NCBI GenBank assembly: GCA_949358305.1
Contig: OX442319.1
Span: 13,888,001 to 13,952,000 of the forward strand
From: Strigamia acuminata
Lineage: Eukaryota; Arthropoda; Chilopoda; Geophilomorpha; Linotaeniidae
DNA length: 64,000 nucleotides
Direction of reading: 5' to 3'
Positions 50,643-61,858 of this stretch are shown one piece after another (position 1 is the stretch's first letter; each line of letters opens with the position of its first letter). The position numbers and the translations under genes were made by a program. The notes under the pieces were generated by a model. That model worked only from the letters and a program-made list of their open reading frames with translations. It ran no database searches and was not told where the DNA came from.

Positions 50643-51880
50643 CTCTGGTAGACAAAGCGGTACCTTGAAAAAACATTTAAGAACTCATTCTGCTGAAAGA
50701 CCGTTCAAATGTCATTTGTGTTCTTACTCTGGTAAACAAAATGATGCTTTGAAAAGTCATTTACTAACTCATTCTGCAGAAAAACCAATCAAATGCCTTA
50801 TTTTATTTGTTCTTATTCTTGCAGAGATGTGTATGGTTTAAGAATACATATGACGAACCACACTGGAGAAAAGCCATTCCTGTACCATTTGTGTTCTTAC
50901 GCAAGTAGGAACATGACATACTTGAAGAGACACATAATGAGTCACACTGGAGAAAAACCATTCCAGTGTCATTCGTGTTCATTTCCTAGTACAAGTAAAG
51001 GAACCTTAAATGAACATTTAAAAACTCATTCTCATGAAAGACCATTCAAATGTCATTTGTGTTCTTACTCTGCTAAACTAAGTGGTAACTTGAGAAAACA
51101 TTTAAGAACTCATTCAGCAGAAAAACCGTTCAAAAGTCAATAGTGTTCTTATTCTGGTACTACTAAAGCTAACTTAAATGTACTTTTAAGGATTCATTCT
51201 CATGAAAAGCATTCAATTGCCATTTGTGCTCTTATTCCTGTAATCATGTTGACAGCTTACAGAAACATTTAATGAACCCCATACTGGAGAAAAACCATTT
51301 AAGTGTCATTGATGTCCTTATCCAAGTAAGTTTAAAATGAGCTTGAAAACTCTTGTAATGACTCATACCGAAGAAAAAATGTTTCAAATGTCATTTATGT
51401 TCTTATTCTGAGACAATTAAAGGTAACTTAAATGTACACTTAAAACAACATTCTGATGACAAACAATTTAAATGTAATTTCTGTAATTTGTAATATGTAA
51501 GAATGTATTGTTTATTGTATCTTAAATTTTCCAGTTTATTTTATACATATTTTTTCTGAAAGTTGTTATTTTTCATCTATTTTTTTGTTTTATTTAACCT
51601 GCAAAACGGGCATACGCAACGTCATATGATGACACATTTGTCAGCAAAACCAAGCAAATGCAATTTGAGTCTATTTTCGTGCAACAGCAAAGACAATTTT
51701 AAAAACATGCGTTAATAGGGTACATTCTGAAGAAAAACCATTCAAGTGTCACTTGTGTTCCTTCAGTTGGAAACACAGTAGTTACTTGAGAAAAGAATGC
51801 AAAAATCCAAAATTGACAACTCGTTTTGACGTTTCCTTGTGCACGATGCAGGGTCCAAGCGACCCCGAATTACCAAGTAC

Positions 51881-52364
51881 GTATAGGACAAGCGACTAAG
51901 GACAGCATTCCTGTCGCTTTCTCATTGGTCGAAATATCCGATTGTTGTCAGCACACTGTGCATGAGAAGCGGATGACGACAGAAGGCTCCAGACCTAACC
52001 AGGAATGACTAACGCGTACTACCATATCCCCACTAAATAAGTGCCAAATTCCCCATCACATTATACAAACCAGTTAAGGTGAGGTACGCGGGGGGGGGGG
52101 GTCAAGGAAGGCGCTAGCCCTCCCTTGTTAGGAAAAAAAAAGAAAAAAACCCTAGAACACGCGAAAAACCAAGAAGCGGCATTAGTCACTCCTGTTTTAT
52201 ATATTAAAAACTCATTTATATACCGTAAAAGGTTCAAAATGGCCGCCGTTTTCTACATGCGCGTAGTGTGTCGACACAGCCACCAGAGTGTGCCGACAAC
52301 AATAGGATTTCTCGGCCAATGGGAAAGCGACAGGAATGCTGTCCTTAGTCTCCTGTCCGATAGG
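51881..52364. mobile_element. Foldback element between finger pseudogene and NACHT gene
   Basis: GACTAAGGACAGCATTCCTG (51,893) is repeated inverted at about 52,331-52,350; the arms continue for about 80 bp with roughly 80% match (TCGCTTTC, GATTGTTGTC, GCACACT). The interior includes a G13 run (52,090) and A-rich runs. No ORF of note. Confidence 0.6.
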
Positions 52365-52855
52365 CGATTGGATGGAAATGTTCATTTACAGTTTATGATA
52401 TACAGTAGGACGTTTGACCAATCTGCCGGTAATCCCAGTTTTTTTTTTTTTTTTTTATTTTATTTTATTTAATTAGAAATGAATCAAAACAAGCTTTAAA
52501 TGTAGGAAATCAGCCTAAATTTCTATAAATTTATCCAAATTTTAATAATAACGTACAGAATATTTAGGAAACTCAAATTTCTGGCTTAATATCCAACATA
52601 ATTATTCAGCCGGACGTTTTAATAAAAAAAAGAAAAAAGAAAAATCAGCTTTTTCACTTTTTCACACCGGAATGTATGTTACACTTCATACGAAACGGGC
52701 ATGCTGGTATAAGCTTTGTAACTCACATTTATTTTCGAAAGTTGGTAATTTCGTGTATATCGGAGTAGTAGGGTAAAATGGGAAAATCAAATGTAAAAGA
52801 TGCCGTTTGGCACTATTTTCAATTGTTTACTTTACAAAAAAACTTTGCCTTGAGA
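52365..52855. other. 3' flank of the NACHT gene
   Basis: AT-rich, with a T-tract at 52,439-52,457. No exon seen. A minus-strand polyadenylation site was not pinned down. Confidence 0.4.
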
Positions 52856-55801
52856 TTAGCGTGATATTGATATCATGTTCTCTTCCGACCAATCGTCGTA
52901 GTAATCTTTCAGAGTTAGACCAAGTTCAGCACAAATTGATTTGCAATTGACAGGAGTGATCCGCAAGGTAGAAGCCAACACAAATTCTTTATAATCAGGG
53001 AAATAAATCCTAAATAAATGTACTTGATCCCAATGATTGCACTCCAGCCCTTCAATCAAATCCTTCAGTGTTGAGTCATCATCGAAATATCTCAAAACGA
53101 TTCTTTTCAATCTTGAATTCTTCTTGGTCCAACACAAATTGTTCATGTGTTTGAATAAATCCAATTTTTGCACAGAGATATACATAATCACCAGATTAAT
53201 AATTGAAAGCGTGTAAACGCAAGTTGCTAGGCTTTTCTGGTCAGTCTCGCAGAGACGCTCAATGATTAACGTCCGTAGATTTTTCCACACAAAAGCAGAA
53301 TTTAAATTTGTATCGTAGTCCAAATAGTTAATTGTCATTACGGTATTGATATCACTCCATTCGGGACATTTTGCCGTCCAATCCTGAATTTTTCTGCTAT
53401 CAGCATACTCGTGTGTAAACACAGAAGGTTCCAAATTAACCAATGTTTCAACATTTTGAACATTCTCAATTTTCAAGTGATGGCAGCACTTTTTCAACAA
53501 CAATGGTTGCAGCAATGGTTGCATGCAAATTAAATTACAACGATTAAGACTAAGCAAAGTGTATTTCTTTGTTCCACCAGCAGTAAGAAGACACAAATGG
53601 ATGGTGAAATTCGTCAGATAAAGACACTTCAATTTGGTGGATTTGGCGGCAGCGCGACAAAATTCACTCATGTCAAACTGACTGGAAATGGATGTTAAAT
53701 GAAGGTTCTGCACTTGATCATTTTCCAGGAGTTGTGTTATGGCAATTTTGTCCAATTCCCCGTGAACTTTGATTTCTAGATACCTGAATGCGATTTGGCT
53801 GAATGCTCTCTCGTTGATCATCGCATGTAAGAAGTCGTAAGTAATCTGAGGGTTGAGTGTGCTGTAACGTATCTCACAATTGGAGGATGCCGCAAAGTGC
53901 AACAATTCATTCAATGATCCACAGAGAGGAATTAAATCCAAATAATGTGCACTTCCAAACACTTTAAACGTGCTGACTACTACCGGCAACGTTACTTCCA
54001 CTTCACAAGAAGGAGCGATTTTGATTGCAAATATTTGCTGGTCGGTTTTACTGTCAATTTTAATTCTTTCGATGTGACCGCATTCGCTTCCGCATGTCAG
54101 TATTTCCAACAGTTTGCCTCCGCAGCTGTCACGATCATTTAAAACGACACAATGCGGAACGTAGGTTCTCAGATATTTGTTCTGAAAGAAATTTCTTGAC
54201 TCACACTCCGAGATGAGTTTGAGCGTCAAATCAAAATCTAAACTATACAGCGCACTGAACGCTTTGATTTGAGACAACAAAACATCCGATTCGCCTTCCA
54301 CGAAACTGACGAAGAAAGGCAGAACTAACGACGTTCCTTCGTTTAAGTAGCGACTCACGATTAATTTAAACTTCTTTTCTACCGATGCAAAACTATTCAA
54401 TTTTAGGTCTGCCCAAAAACCGAACGCAGCGGCGAATTCTACGATGGACAGGTGCAGTCCTTCGTAATGATTTCTAGAAGAAACATGTGTCATCTCTCTG
54501 TGCTTGATTAAAAATCCCAAATCATAAATTTCATTTGTTGTTTCGTTGCTCTCAAATTGCAAATTATTTTCGAGTATATTCTGCATCGACAATTTGCCAA
54601 ATTCTTTAACAATTCTCTGGATGGCGTTGGGCGACGAATCCAAGCAAAATAAATCGAAATCAACAGCAATTTCGCGTCCACGTTTCTTGTAACTATGTTT
54701 GAAAATGCAATTAAACAACTGCTTATAAAACTGTGCTCTGCTTGCCACTTCTTCGATCTTTTCATCTAGTTGCACAATCACCGACAAGAGCATTAACAGC
54801 AGAGGCGAGTCAAACAGCTCACACAGCAACGGTAAACGTTCCATTATGTTATCAATTCTAGATTCCGGCACGAATTTGGCCAGAAATGTTCGTTTGTTGG
54901 CATCACTCGTCACGCCTAATGTGGTAATTTGCTTATCTTGAAATTTAACACTCCTGTTGGTTAGCCCGAATAACTTGACACGCTCTTCTTTACTTATGCC
55001 GTAGGAATCTGGTCTGCGGAATACAAGCACAGTTAAAGCTCGGTACTTTTGCTTGTACAAAATTTTCAGGATTTCTGGTCGTGCTCCTTGCGATATTTCG
55101 TCTAAGCCGTCGAGGATGAGAAGCGTGCTTTTCATGTGCCAATTCAACATTTGCACGTTATCGTGAGAATCGCATCGTTCTCCAATCTGTGCAATCGCGT
55201 CTTCCAAGCTTTGTTCCCGTAGTTCCCGTAAAGGCACAAAATAGACAAATTTGAAGTCGATATAAGTTTTGCCGATGGCCCAGTCGTGCGCAAGTTTTGT
55301 GGCCAGCGTTGTCTTGCCAAACCCGGGCTGTCCTTCAATCAGAATCCTAGTTGGTCGTGTTTGATTTACGGGCTGGAAAATTGTTTCAAACGCTATTGGT
55401 TCCTTCGACTCTTCTAGTTCCAGTTCCAGTTGGATGAAATGGTCAACGATGGATAAATCGGCTCCTTCGTCTATCCAAGCCACTTTCGGTAAAGTTAATT
55501 CTCTGTAAAATTCTCGAAGATTGTTCCTGAATTCGTCGCACGATGCGATGCCGTCAGCATTCATCTTATCGCAACAGGATCCCACTATTTGGCTACCAGT
55601 TCCTATAAAAATGAGATTTTTTTATCTTCAATTCTCTTACAAATTTATACTTAACGAGAGTAAATTGTACTAACCTTCCGGATCTGTTGCTGCATGGTAA
55701 TGCATGTGAGTAGATTTGTCTACGGACGTTTCAACATGGATTTGTTTGACGCCATCGCAGGTTAGCGACGTATTTCCACTGCCTCGATGCTGGTCATCCA
55801 T
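52856..55801 (-). CDS. NACHT-domain NLR-like protein, two exons (957 aa)
   Basis: Exon 1 is 55,675-55,801 (ATG at 55,801; donor GAAG|GTTAGT) and exon 2 is 52,856-55,602 (acceptor TTTTATAG); the 72-bp intron keeps frame (127 + 2747 nt). NACHT ATPase: Walker A GQPGFGKTT at about residues 133-141, Walker B LLILDGLDE at about 203-211, then RRPDS and the helical region. The second half has leucine-rich stretches (LQNLHLTSI-, CLYLTNFTI-, LRTLIIERL-like) in irregular spacing. No death, CARD, TIR or pyrin domain is seen at the N-terminus. NLRs are cytosolic sensors that oligomerise on ligand binding; ligand and pathway here are unknown. The frame is intact. Confidence 0.87.
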
Positions 55802-57001
55802 TCTTAAAAAGTTCTATCTGTCAAATATTCAATACACCCTTAGCGTTTAATTTATTATCAGATTGGTGACAATTAATCGAGTGTCAACTAATCGGCAGCG
55901 ATTGCTTACCCGTTTAATCGGCATTAGGTTAATTGTAATAAAGATGAACAGTTAGCACGGTTAATTGTCTAAATATCGTTCTATCATTAAATACTCCCGC
56001 CCTAGTGCTTAGACTGATATTTAGAATTTACACAAAGCTGATTATAAATAGCAAAATAATATAAAATGCATTCTTAAAACTCCTGAAACTACGGTATACA
56101 AGATTTTTCAGAAGGAAATCAATCCTATAGGCACAGTGGCCCATGCGTTGCTCCAAGAAACGTCGCAACAATAACATCGTGTATGAAAGGTTTCAGTGCG
56201 CTACATGGCATTCAGCTTTCTAACTTATTTGACCACAATAATATCATCGAGCAAACGGATGCATCCACCGAGCTTTAATTTTACCACTTATTTTTTTATT
56301 GTTTTTCGCAATAAGTTAAAAATAATGAGGCAGATATTTGAAATAAATTGACGTGACGTCACATGCATTGAAATCGTTGATATTACAATAGCAGAATTGC
56401 ACGGACAACAAAAGGCTATTTTTGGGGATGGACCGACGGGACGTGACATATAAACAATATGTGCATGACTTACCGACGAGTATTCGGAAAATTGTTTTTC
56501 ACTCTGACCGAAATGCGTGTTTTCTTTTCACCTGAAATTATTGAACACAGTAGTATCTTTAGTGCGTTATCTTATCAGAATTTTAAAAATAAACCCAGTT
56601 TAGAATTAGATAAGTTGTTTTTGCACAATATTTATAAAATACTAAAAAGATTAAATTAAATTAAATAGTGTAGACTACAGACGAAATTTAGCACAGATGT
56701 GCGACTCGTATACACTATTTATTTATTTATTTATTTCTTCCCAGTCTAATTAGATTTTCGAGGTTTTTAGCAATTCTGTTTTTTTTTTCTTTGTGAGGAA
56801 ATAGAATGACCTCTGTCTTCATTTCCAGGAAGTTTAGACGAAGAAATTTTCCAAGTACAAGTACAAATGCATCGGGCACCAAACAAAAATTGATTTGATT
56901 CTCACCTTTATTTTTTATGAAATTTTTCTTTAGTGTTCAAATTGTATTGAAATAAGCGAAACTCCATCTCTAATTTCTGACCAGGATATGTTGATAGCAG
57001 C
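55802..57001. other. Upstream region of the NACHT gene
   Basis: AT-rich, with a (TTTA)n run near 56,715-56,735 and TGACGTCA-like sites near 56,355. A 66-residue frame at 56,459 has no motif. The promoter of the NACHT gene should lie at the left end, but no element is clear. Confidence 0.4.
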
Positions 57002-58031
57002 TGTTAAAAACTTTCTTTTGGCATCGACGGAGATGTTGCGATAGCGCCCTCTGGTGGTAGTCGGGGGCGACGCACTCGTTTTACTTCGGTTTTTAGTCTA
57101 CGCTTGCCTTGTTGATCGGTTACGTCTCCCTGGCGAGGTGGAAAGTTTGCCGTTGGAGTTGGTTGCGGATCGGCTACCTCGGGTTTGGTCCCTTCAAGAG
57201 TCGTTTTGGGAGTGCACGAGGGTTTTAGCACTCGTGTTCTGCGTCTGGCATGTCGTTAGGCCGGTCGTGGCCTTACCGTCGGGTCGGTACGAGCTCTGTT
57301 GGTGCGCTCGATGGGTTTCCCGCCGTTGTGGTCCGCCATGAGGGGCGGGGTCGTCACGTAACCGCTCACTCCCGTGCCTTTCCGCCTTACATTTGACGTG
57401 CCCGTTATTTACTATTATTTGTCGTTTGTTGCGAGTAATTAATTTCACAGTCTACTGTAGTTTATCGAAGTTTGAATGCTGTTGAGGATTTTGCAGCCTT
57501 TAAGTTCGTAGACGCCCGCTTCGGGTCTTAGCAGCACCGCTAATGGCGCCCGGCTTGTTGCCCCATTTCGAACGTTTTCCCGTTTAATAAATGTCTTTAT
57601 TTTCGGCGCACTTTAGCGAGCCACGTTTAGGTTTTCTCTTTGCATGCTATTTCGTGATTGGAACGTTTAATGCTTTCGAGGTACGCGATATCTTTGATTG
57701 AGCTCCCTTCCGTTTCGTTTATCGGGAGTCGGGTTTTAGTGGGAACACATGCTCGTCTGCTCGTTTGCTATTAGTGCGCCGTTAATGGGGTTATTTAAGA
57801 TTTAGGATTTAGGATTTAAAGATCACATTGCAAGTCTTGTTATTAAGATTTATTGTTTGTTTCCTTTTCTGTTAAGTTTAAAGTGTTATTTTTTTTTAGT
57901 GTTTTCTTGCCCCTTCTTATCAATTGTACGGAGTGTTGGGTGGACCATTTATTTCCTCGTTGTTTTTTTTACACTTGTCAAGAATTAAGCTGTCACGGTA
58001 GTCTGCTGGAAACATCGTAGTACACAGCACA
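57002..58031. mobile_element. Possible solo LTR, about 1.0-1.1 kb
   Basis: CAGC|TGTTAAAAAC at the left and ..CAGCACA|CAGC at the right give TG..CA ends with a 4-bp CAGC duplication, the same layout as the clearer solo LTRs at 60.9 and 62.1 kb. CAGC recurs nearby (58,025, 58,032, 58,102), so the right edge is uncertain. GC-rich start, AATAAA at about 57,585. No ORF with a motif. Confidence 0.35.
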
Positions 58032-58560
58032 CAGCCTATTTCCCCTGAAATATCAGTGGAAATAGCCACTGTGGTAAAGATTATCTTTTATTCTGTGCGC
58101 ACAGCTTAAGGACGTATCAACGTTGATTTCCTACGAGTAATTGTGAGAAGACCAATCATATTGATCGTTTTATTTGTTTCTGGCCCGTGTTGATCGTTGA
58201 GTAAAAGGTTTAATACTGGTTGAGAGTCGTGGATTCAAATAGAGAGAATATACTTCGGTTCGACGGGACGTGAATGCTATGCGAGAAAAATTGTCCGAGG
58301 AAAATAGGTTGGAGAAAGATGCTTCTTGTATATTATTGTAAGTAATAATATTAGGATTTTAAGAATATGTTCCAGGAGCGAATTAAATTGCAATCAGATG
58401 GACAACTTGACAATTTTTCACCTTTACACTCATTTTTGCATTAAAAAGTTCATTTTGCAATTAAAGTGCATTTTTGCACACAAAAAGAGCATTTTGTCAC
58501 GAAAATATTTCATTTGTGCATTTTTGAACGTAAAAATCTTATTTTCAAATTAAAACTTTA
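58032..58560. other. Stretch upstream of the small candidate gene
   Basis: The right part (58,430-58,520) has loosely repeated CATTTTGCA/GCATTTTTG motifs; no gene is seen. An acceptor (TTTATTACAG) at 58,557-58,566 opens the frame that follows. Confidence 0.35.
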
Positions 58561-58621
58561 TTACAGACCAGCAACGAAGTGTGCTGGAAATGGAAACATT
58601 ACTCAAACGTGCCCGCATGAA

Positions 58622-58836
58622 ATGTCGACAGAATCTGATGCCACTACGTCCAACAACCCAACGATGGCCGATGATAAAAAGATTGAACTGTTAAAAGCCA
58701 AACTAAACAAACCGAATTGCGTACGTACGTCCATTTTATTTCATTGAATTCTGTCTAAAAACAATTCTACCTGAATTTACAGAAGGATTGTCGAACTTTG
58801 CTCCAACTAGTGCAAAGGATCTCGACACCCGAATAA
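58622..58836 (+). CDS. Possible small two-exon gene (50 aa) or gene tail
   Basis: Exon A 58,622-58,720 reads MSTESDATTSNNPTMADDKK, then LLKAKLNKPNC, and stops at donor TGC|GTACGT. Exon B 58,783-58,836 (acceptor AATTTACAG) adds KDCRTLLQLVQRISTPE and TAA; phases agree. The frame is also open upstream to an acceptor at 58,566, so this could be the 3' end of a longer gene. No family recognised. Low confidence. Confidence 0.3.
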
Positions 58837-59060
58837 CACAACCTGCTCGCGCACGTGCATCATGTTGTACACACAAGAAAAACTGATAAATATAAATCAA
58901 ATAAAATCATAAATCTTAAATAAATATAATCACGCGATCTCTTTGTGCATAAATCACATTTAAACCAATTAAATTGCACTTATTCACACACGTGACACCA
59001 CATAACATCGCATTTTAGCTGCCACAACATCCACCTTTTCGATTTTCCCACAAAAACAAA

Positions 59061-59591
59061 ATGTTCTTCCCTGAGACACTACGGAAGCCTAGCGAGCCCT
59101 CCGCCGCATCGCGCATTCGAGACAGACTAATCGGGTCAGAAATGGCCGACCTGCTCGTCAATCCGCCGCCAACGTGCACCATTATAAACTCCACACTCTT
59201 CCACAACTTCGAGCTTACCATCAGTCCGGACGAAGGGTTGTGGAGCGAAGGCCGGTTCGTATTCCAGATATGCGTGCCAGACAATTACAACATGGCACCG
59301 CCCGTAGTGACGTGCAAAACGCGCGCGTGGCACCCGAATATTAGCGAGGACGGCAAAGTTCGTCTTAGTATTTTGGACAGTTGGAGTTGGACCCCAACTC
59401 TGCATCTGAGGGACGTGGCGGTGGAACTTTGTCGTCTTTTCCGTGATTCGATCGATCCTGTCGACCCGTTGAACGTCGAAGCGGCCCAACAATACAGACA
59501 CCATTTTGAGGAATTTAAGTGCAAAGCGCGCTCGTATGTGCTTAAGTACGGGCCGAGACGAGAGATACTTACTTGCAGGAGACGGAACTGA
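59061..59591 (+). CDS. UBE2F-like NEDD8-E2 paralogue without catalytic Cys (176 aa)
   Basis: Intronless and full length (UBE2F is about 185 aa). It has the N-terminal RDRL..EMADLLVNPPPTC, ELTISPDEG, the EGRFVFQI..PDNYNMAPP core, HPN at 91-93, and DPLNVEAA with a C-terminal helix, as in UBE2F. UBE2F passes NEDD8 to cullin-5. The Cys expected ten residues after HPN is Arg101 (codon CGT, 59,361-59,363; KVRLSIL), so NEDD8 thioester chemistry is not possible. The fold looks intact, so it may act as a UEV-like non-catalytic variant or be drifting. The start is the ATG after the shared AGCTGCC leader. Confidence 0.8.
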   Translation: MFFPETLRKPSEPSAASRIRDRLIGSEMADLLVNPPPTCTIINSTLFHNFELTISPDEGLWSEGRFVFQICVPDNYNMAPPVVTCKTRAWHPNISEDGKVRLSILDSWSWTPTLHLRDVAVELCRLFRDSIDPVDPLNVEAAQQYRHHFEEFKCKARSYVLKYGPRREILTCRRRN

Positions 59592-59959
59592 AGTTTGAGA
59601 ATTTATGCAATCACATTTTTATTATCGTCGGAATTTATCTTCATTATTATTATTTTTACTTTTATGTTTTTATTTTTTGTGAGAATTTTAAAAATTTTGA
59701 AATAAAATGTAAAAGATGTGAATATATCGCCGTTGTTTTCTTTCCTGCGTAATAACTGTTGCAGACATCAGCGAGCAGAAACCAAGAAAAAGGCACAAAA
59801 ACCAACATTTTTTCTTATTTTCCAGTGCGATTTGGCGACGTTTCACATTTCACACACTGCGCCCGCGTCAGATGAATGTCAAGACACCTTCAATCACCGA
59901 GCAAACGTGATTTACGGTGCGATGCACACGTCCGAGCTTGCGCGTGAATTTCAATCGAG
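59592..59959. other. Spacer between UBE2F-like copies
   Basis: AATAAA near 59,702 could end the transcript of the previous copy. No further gene supported; the 98-residue frame at 59,718 has no motif. Confidence 0.4.
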
Positions 59960-60193
59960 TCGCCATATTTATTTCGCTTCGTGTACACAACGAGAAAAAT
60001 CAAATCAAATCTAAACCTTTAAAAAATAATTCAACACTTTTTATTTCTTACGTAAATACAATCGTAAATACAATCACGGGATCTCTTTGTGCAGATATAA
60101 CATTTAAACCAATTAAATTGCACTTATTCACACACGTGACAACATATAATACCACATTTTAGCTGCCGCCGCACCGCGACATCCACCTTTTCG

Positions 60194-60494
60194 ATGTTCT
60201 TGTCTACGGAACTACGGAAGCCCAGTGATCCGTTCATTGCATCGCTCTGTCGAGACATGCTAATCCAGCAAGAAATGGCCGCACTACGTGCCAACCCACC
60301 ACCAACGTGCACCATTAAAAACTCAACACTTCCCCACAACTTCGAGTTTATCATCAATCCAAATGAAGGAACGTGGAAAGAAGGCCGGTTCGTATTCAAC
60401 GTGTCCGTGCCGGACGAATACAACATGGCGCCGCCCATAGTGACGTGCAAAACGCGTTTGTGGCACCCGAATATTACGGTAGACGGCGGAAAAA
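60194..60494 (+). pseudogene. UBE2F-like copy 3, cut by R1 repeat
   Basis: Begins MFLSTELRKPSDP and follows the family through EGRFVFNVSVPDEYNMAPP and RLWHPNITVDGGK. At this point, just before the catalytic site, the sequence changes into R1 (CCTCCCGCCCCCCATTTTCG, then AATAAAACCGGAAATTGC). The catalytic region and everything after it are lost. The upstream 230 bp match the other two copies. Confidence 0.8.
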
Positions 60495-60859
60495 TCCCTC
60501 CCGCCCCCCATTTTCGTGTGTTTTCTCGAATAAAACCGGAAATTGCAAAACCCGAAATTGTTTATTTTAGAATAAAATATATATTCCTTATTTCTCATCA
60601 ATTTAAAAAAAGATAAGGAATAATTATAAACTTGGTCATTTACAATTTTTACTTCACCTGCTGACAGCCGAAACCCAGCAATGTAGAAACCGACGAGTTG
60701 CTGTGTGCTCGACAAATGTTTGAAACTAACGGCACACCATACATATCAGACCACATTGCGAATTAGATTCACCCAGGCTACAAATTTTCCTTGTCTCCTG
60801 TCATAACAAAATCTAGAAAACGGATCGAAGATTATAAATCATTAAATTAACAAGTACCT
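60495..60859. repeat. R1 repeat, copy E, part 1
   Basis: Colinear with 46,340-46,668 (AATTGTTTATTTTA, TGTAGAAACCGACGAGTTGC, CACACCATACATATCAGACC). It stops at ACCT (60,856-60,859), where a solo LTR enters. Confidence 0.75.
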
Positions 60860-61858
60860 TGTCGCGCTCTACTCTAACTGTCGCTAACTCGTGGTATGAG
60901 TCACTCTCTAATCTCGCAATACCGCTTTACTCAAGCGGTTACCCAAATAATGTGAAACGGCAAACAATGTAAAATGGTAAATATAATAAATGTATTTATT
61001 ATACGGGAATGTACAGGTAAAAGGGATAAAATATGTAAGGGAATAAAAAGGTAAAAGGTTGGGGTGTGTGAAGTTGGCGGGAAACTGGTCGAGGTCGTCC
61101 TTTGTTGGCGCTCTGGATCCAAGATGGCGTCCGCGTGGCAACGTGGTGTCGTCTTGGGCCGGCGTGGCAATGAATGGCGTCCTCGTCTCACGTTTCTCGT
61201 TCGGTCCTTCGGGCTCACGCTGGTCGGGCGCGAGTGAATGCCTAAAAGGTCTTACTTCTAGTCTGTTGTCTAGGTTTAGGGTTTTGTTTAGGTGTCCGGC
61301 GATCACACAGCGGCGGACGCTTGGTGGTTCCCGGCGATACACACAGCGGCGGGAACGCTCGTCGTGGTTACTGCAATTTAGGCTTGTGCGACCGTTTGTC
61401 TGCACAACTCGCTAAATTGGAGTAGGTTTACTATTTCTAGCTGGTTTGCTAAAATAGTGTGGTAATCTTGTTTCGCAGGTTACTCTGCGGAGGTTAACAC
61501 AAATCAATCGTACTCACGTTGAAAGTCCCTTGTCCTAGGTCACTCCTGAAGTCTTTGTACTTAGGCTTGATCGTTTTAGGACGTTTGGCTTTTACGTGTA
61601 TCTTGGTTGATTTTTGTGTTGGTTCTGCCCGCTCAGTGCAAGGCGAATTCCTTTGCACAAAGCGGGGGGTGACAGGTGACTAAAGCCACCCAATAGTGGA
61701 GAAGACGAATCTCCCCCACTCCCCCAGGGCAGACGCCCGTCCATTGACTGGATGTCAATGCTCTGAGGGAAGGGAGGCGCGCGTGCGACTCCCCTTCTTT
61801 ACCCGTATGTAGGCCACGAGAGAAACTCTTCGTGCCCCACCCCAGTCGGGTCACCACA
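60860..61858. mobile_element. Solo LTR 1 (999 bp) in R1 copy E
   Basis: Starts TGTCGCGCTCTACTC and ends GGGTCACCACA (TGT..ACA), flanked by direct ACCT copies (60,856-60,859 and 61,859-61,862). R1 continues exactly on the other side (TTTGTCAAATGGAAATAGGA, as at 46,662). Short frames inside show no Gag or Pol. A 4-bp duplication suits Ty3/gypsy. Orientation not determined. Confidence 0.8.

Larger units (their letters stand above)
48679..51800 (+). pseudogene. Inverted C2H2 zinc-finger pseudogene with two insertions
   Basis: Plus-strand finger sequence starts within a finger (GGCATTTAAAGTAAAGAGC, inverse of 48,281-48,310 type), is interrupted by a MITE (48,733-49,327), resumes at 49,328 with fingers CSYSFRQRSTLKTHLVTH onward, is split by a 1-kb LTR element (49,623-50,642) and resumes with CTCTGGTAGACAAAGC. 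The part 50,793-51,143 keeps four fingers and ends KPFKSQ-stop, the same ending as the 404-aa gene; decayed fingers follow to about 51,800. A duplicate of the 44-45.7 kb module, turned round. Confidence 0.8.

Noticed and set aside
57054-57448. Frames in the GC-rich block near 57 kb
   Set aside because: Opposite-strand overlaps of similar length without motifs; fits LTR-like DNA.
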